Of a stretch of DNA of 52,480 nt, positions 50,331 to 52,480 are shown piece by piece. This DNA comes from DATLYF01 sp035575095. GTDB lineage: Bacteria; Pseudomonadota; Gammaproteobacteria; Competibacterales; Competibacteraceae. The stretch's first letter is position 1. The number at the start of each line of letters is the position of its first letter. The stretch is taken from the NCBI GenBank assembly GCA_035575095.1, contig DATLYF010000034.1, forward strand, positions 1 through 52,480, in the 5' to 3' direction. Position numbers and translations under genes: made by a program. The notes under the pieces were generated by a model. That model was given only the letters and a program-made list of their open reading frames with translations. It was not told the DNA's origin and did no database searches.

Positions 50331-52424
50331 GTGTCCGCTCAAGCCGTCATCAATCTATTGGTCGTCGATCGCGCGCTCTCCGACATCGAGAACCTAGTGC
50401 AGGTCCTGCGTGGCGCCGGCTATGTGGTGCAGGTCCAGCACACCGACCAGGAGGGGGTGCTGGAAGAGCTGTTGCAGACCCGTCCTGCCGATCTGGTCAT
50501 GGTGCGCATCGGCGCGGGGCTGCCTAGTCTGCGTAATGTAACCGCCATCCTCAAGCGCTGTACCTGCGAGGCGCCGGTACTGGCGATCGTCGATGGGGAG
50601 TGCAGCGTCAAGCCGGTCGAACTGCTGCGCCAGGGCGCCGACAATATCATTCCCCTGGATAGCCCCGAACATATCATCCTGGTGACCAGCAAGGAGCTGC
50701 GCCACCACTATATGCGCCAGCTCGCGCAGCACAGCGCGGCGCGGCTCAAGGAACTGGAGGAGCGCAGCCAGGCGCTGCTCGATAGCTCCCGCGACGCCAT
50801 CGCCTACATCCACGAGGGCGCCCACATCTACGCCAATCCGGCCTATCTCCAATTATTCGGCTATGGCGCCGAGGCCGAGCTGGAAGGGGTCACCCTGATG
50901 AACATGGTGACCCGCGACGATCGCGACAAGCTCAAGAACTACCTACGCCGCAGCACCAAAGCCGGCGCTCTGCTGGAGCCCATCGCGCTCACCGGCCTGC
51001 ACAGCGATGGCCACACCACCTTCCCCATCGTCATGAACTGCCTGCCGACGCGCATCAACGACGAGCCCTGTCTGCAGATCATGATCCGCGCTGCAGCCGC
51101 GCAGGAGGCCAGCCCGACGGCGCTGGAGGCCATGCGCCATGACATCGCCACGGGGCTCTACAATCGTAGGTACTTCATCGAATATCTCAACCAGGTCCGC
51201 TCCCAGACGGCCAGCGGCCGGCCCGCCGGCGCCGTGTTCTATATCCTGCTCACCGACTACCGGGCGAACAGCGAGAAACTCGGCCTGGAAGCGGTGGATC
51301 AGCTGGTCATCGACCTGGCCGGGCGGCTCAAGGAGATGATGGACGGGCAGTCGGTGCTGGCACGCTTCTCCGACGCCGTGTTCACCGTCTATACCCCGCT
51401 CACCGAGCGGGCACAGGTCACGGCTCTGGCCGAGCAGATGCGCGATCTCATCCGCGACCACGTCACCCATAGCGGGCACAAGCTGGCCAGCACTCGTTGC
51501 GCCATCGGCATCTGCCCGATCAAGGGCGAGTACGAATCGGCCTTCCAGATCGTCGCCCTGGCCGATCGCGCCTGCGAAGCGGCACGCCAGGCCGGCCCCA
51601 ACCAGGTGCAGGTTTACACCCCGCCGGCCGCGGACACGGGCGAGAGCGCCCAGGAGAAGACCCTGCTGGCCCAGATCCGCGACGCCATCGCCCAGGAGCG
51701 GCTGGAGCTGTGGTATCAGCCCATCGCCAGTTTCCAGGACGCCGGCCAGGAGCGCTACCAGACCTATCTGCAGTTGCTCGATGAGCAGCGCCGGCCCCTG
51801 TCCCTGCGTGAGCTGCTGCCGCTGGCCAGTCGCCGCGGCCTGATGTACCCGCTGGAGAAGTGGGCGATCGTCAAGATGCTGGAGCAGCTCACCCTGCGCT
51901 ACCAGCAGGAACGGCGCATGCCGGCGCTGTTCTTACGGCTCACTGACAACACCATCACCGCCGCCGACTTCGTCCCTTGGCTGGAGCTGCGGCTCAAGGA
52001 TACCGGCCTGTCCGGCCAGGTGCTGGTGATGGAGATCGACGAGGACGACGTCGAGCAGTACTTCAAGGAGGTGCGCACCCTGCGCGTGCAGTTACAGCGC
52101 CTGGGCTGCGGCTTCGCTATCTCCCACTTCGGCGGCAAGGCCAATTCGGAGCGCATCTTGCGCCACCTCAAGCCCGACTATATCGAATTGGACGGCAGCC
52201 TGATCGAGCGGCTGGCCAAATCCAGGGAAGAGGAGCCGCGCGTCGCCATGGCCCAGCTCACCGCCCTAGCCCAGGAGATGCGAGTGCAGGTGGTGGCCGC
52301 CGACATCTCCAGCGCGCCGCAGATGGCTAGCATCTGGCAGTATGGCGTAACCCTGGTGCAGGGCGACATGGTGCACGCCGCCAGCCGCGAGATGGATTTC
52401 GACTTCGAGCAGTTCGCGGCGTGA
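50331..52424 (+). CDS. fimX: FimX-like c-di-GMP receptor (REC-PAS-GGDEF-EAL, degenerate)
   Basis: A 697-residue cytoplasmic regulator of type IV pilus assembly and twitching. Domains: receiver-like (5-125) without the phospho-acceptor Asp (VMVRIGAGLP at the site); PAS (about 145-260) with LLDSSRDAIAYIHEGAHIYA, nearly the FimX sequence; GGDEF (about 280-440) with the active loop reduced to RFSDAVF; EAL (about 450-690) in which the EAL motif is lost near YLQLLDEQ and the end reads QGDMVHAASREMDFDFEQF. As in Pseudomonas FimX, both enzymatic domains look inactive, leaving nucleotide binding. The start is GTG at 50331. Confidence 0.92.
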   Translation: MSAQAVINLLVVDRALSDIENLVQVLRGAGYVVQVQHTDQEGVLEELLQTRPADLVMVRIGAGLPSLRNVTAILKRCTCEAPVLAIVDGECSVKPVELLRQGADNIIPLDSPEHIILVTSKELRHHYMRQLAQHSAARLKELEERSQALLDSSRDAIAYIHEGAHIYANPAYLQLFGYGAEAELEGVTLMNMVTRDDRDKLKNYLRRSTKAGALLEPIALTGLHSDGHTTFPIVMNCLPTRINDEPCLQIMIRAAAAQEASPTALEAMRHDIATGLYNRRYFIEYLNQVRSQTASGRPAGAVFYILLTDYRANSEKLGLEAVDQLVIDLAGRLKEMMDGQSVLARFSDAVFTVYTPLTERAQVTALAEQMRDLIRDHVTHSGHKLASTRCAIGICPIKGEYESAFQIVALADRACEAARQAGPNQVQVYTPPAADTGESAQEKTLLAQIRDAIAQERLELWYQPIASFQDAGQERYQTYLQLLDEQRRPLSLRELLPLASRRGLMYPLEKWAIVKMLEQLTLRYQQERRMPALFLRLTDNTITAADFVPWLELRLKDTGLSGQVLVMEIDEDDVEQYFKEVRTLRVQLQRLGCGFAISHFGGKANSERILRHLKPDYIELDGSLIERLAKSREEEPRVAMAQLTALAQEMRVQVVAADISSAPQMASIWQYGVTLVQGDMVHAASREMDFDFEQFAA

Positions 52425-52425
52425 C

Positions 52426-52480
52426 TCAAGAGCGCTGTAGCGCTGCGATGCGTTCCTCCAGCGGCGGGTGGGACATGAAC
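52426..52480 (-). CDS. htpX: Membrane zinc metalloprotease HtpX, C-terminal end only
   Basis: The last 17 codons of a gene continuing beyond the right edge: FMSHPPLEERIAALQRS then stop at 52426. FMSxHPPLxxRIxAL is the C-terminal signature of HtpX/M48 proteases (quality control of membrane proteins). It converges on fimX with 1 base between stops. Too short to exclude another M48 peptidase. Confidence 0.75.
   Translation of the reverse strand, partial: FMSHPPLEERIAALQRS

Overview
The window joins two kinds of DNA at a tRNA-Ser gene near position 9,665. From the tRNA to the right end (about 42.8 kb) it is a dense, very G+C-rich gammaproteobacterial chromosome. FimX, EpmA/EF-P, RimB/RimK, a KefA-type MscS channel, a PA3496-family protein and a Ccm cytochrome c maturation cluster point to Gammaproteobacteria, perhaps near the Chromatiales or pseudomonads; the genus cannot be read from the sequence. 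To the left of the tRNA (1 to about 9,515) is a catabolic operon whose proteins look alphaproteobacterial (rhizobial), apparently acquired laterally.

Left region. A minus-strand operon runs from about 7,583 down past position 1: an amino-acid ABC importer (binding protein, ATPase, two permeases), a DapA-family lyase, a broken proline racemase/hydroxyproline epimerase, a FAD amino-acid oxidase, an aldehyde dehydrogenase and a second proline-racemase-family enzyme cut by the window edge. This is the gene set of hydroxyproline (or related imino acid) uptake and conversion to 2-oxoglutarate. A divergent GntR/FCD regulator and an SDR gene share an eight-base palindrome (TGTCGACA) with the importer promoter, a likely regulon operator. 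Between the SDR and the tRNA lie two gene stubs facing each other: the last residues of a class III aminotransferase and the first residues of a tRNA-type phage integrase. They look like the scar of an integration followed by deletion.

Right region, in order: acyl-CoA dehydrogenase and enoyl-CoA hydratase flanking a perfect 20-bp palindrome; an orphan FixJ-like response regulator and a DUF815 ATPase; a KefA/MscK-type channel divergent from rimB-rimK-M14 hydrolase; MsrP; a small acidic PA3496-family protein; LysR and oxygen-independent hemN (with an FNR-like box); GTP cyclohydrolase II with a decayed RibB-like half; a methyltransferase/glycosyltransferase pair; YceI; PrmB; Sco1; phosphatidylserine decarboxylase; an AraC regulator with an EamA exporter; a YhiI-RbbA-YhhJ-type ABC exporter; the Ccm cluster in the order C-D-E-F-G-H-I-A-B; a second large MscS protein; an MgtC/DUF4010 membrane protein; epmA-efp; fimX; and the 3' end of htpX.

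Most likely to repay attention: the island junction and its operator, the decayed epimerase inside an otherwise intact operon, the permuted ccm order with a 136-bp hairpin element between ccmA and ccmB, the repeat-derived linker inside the RbbA-like protein, and nested palindromes upstream of several genes. I found no CRISPR array, complete insertion sequence, defence system or clearly new multi-gene system.
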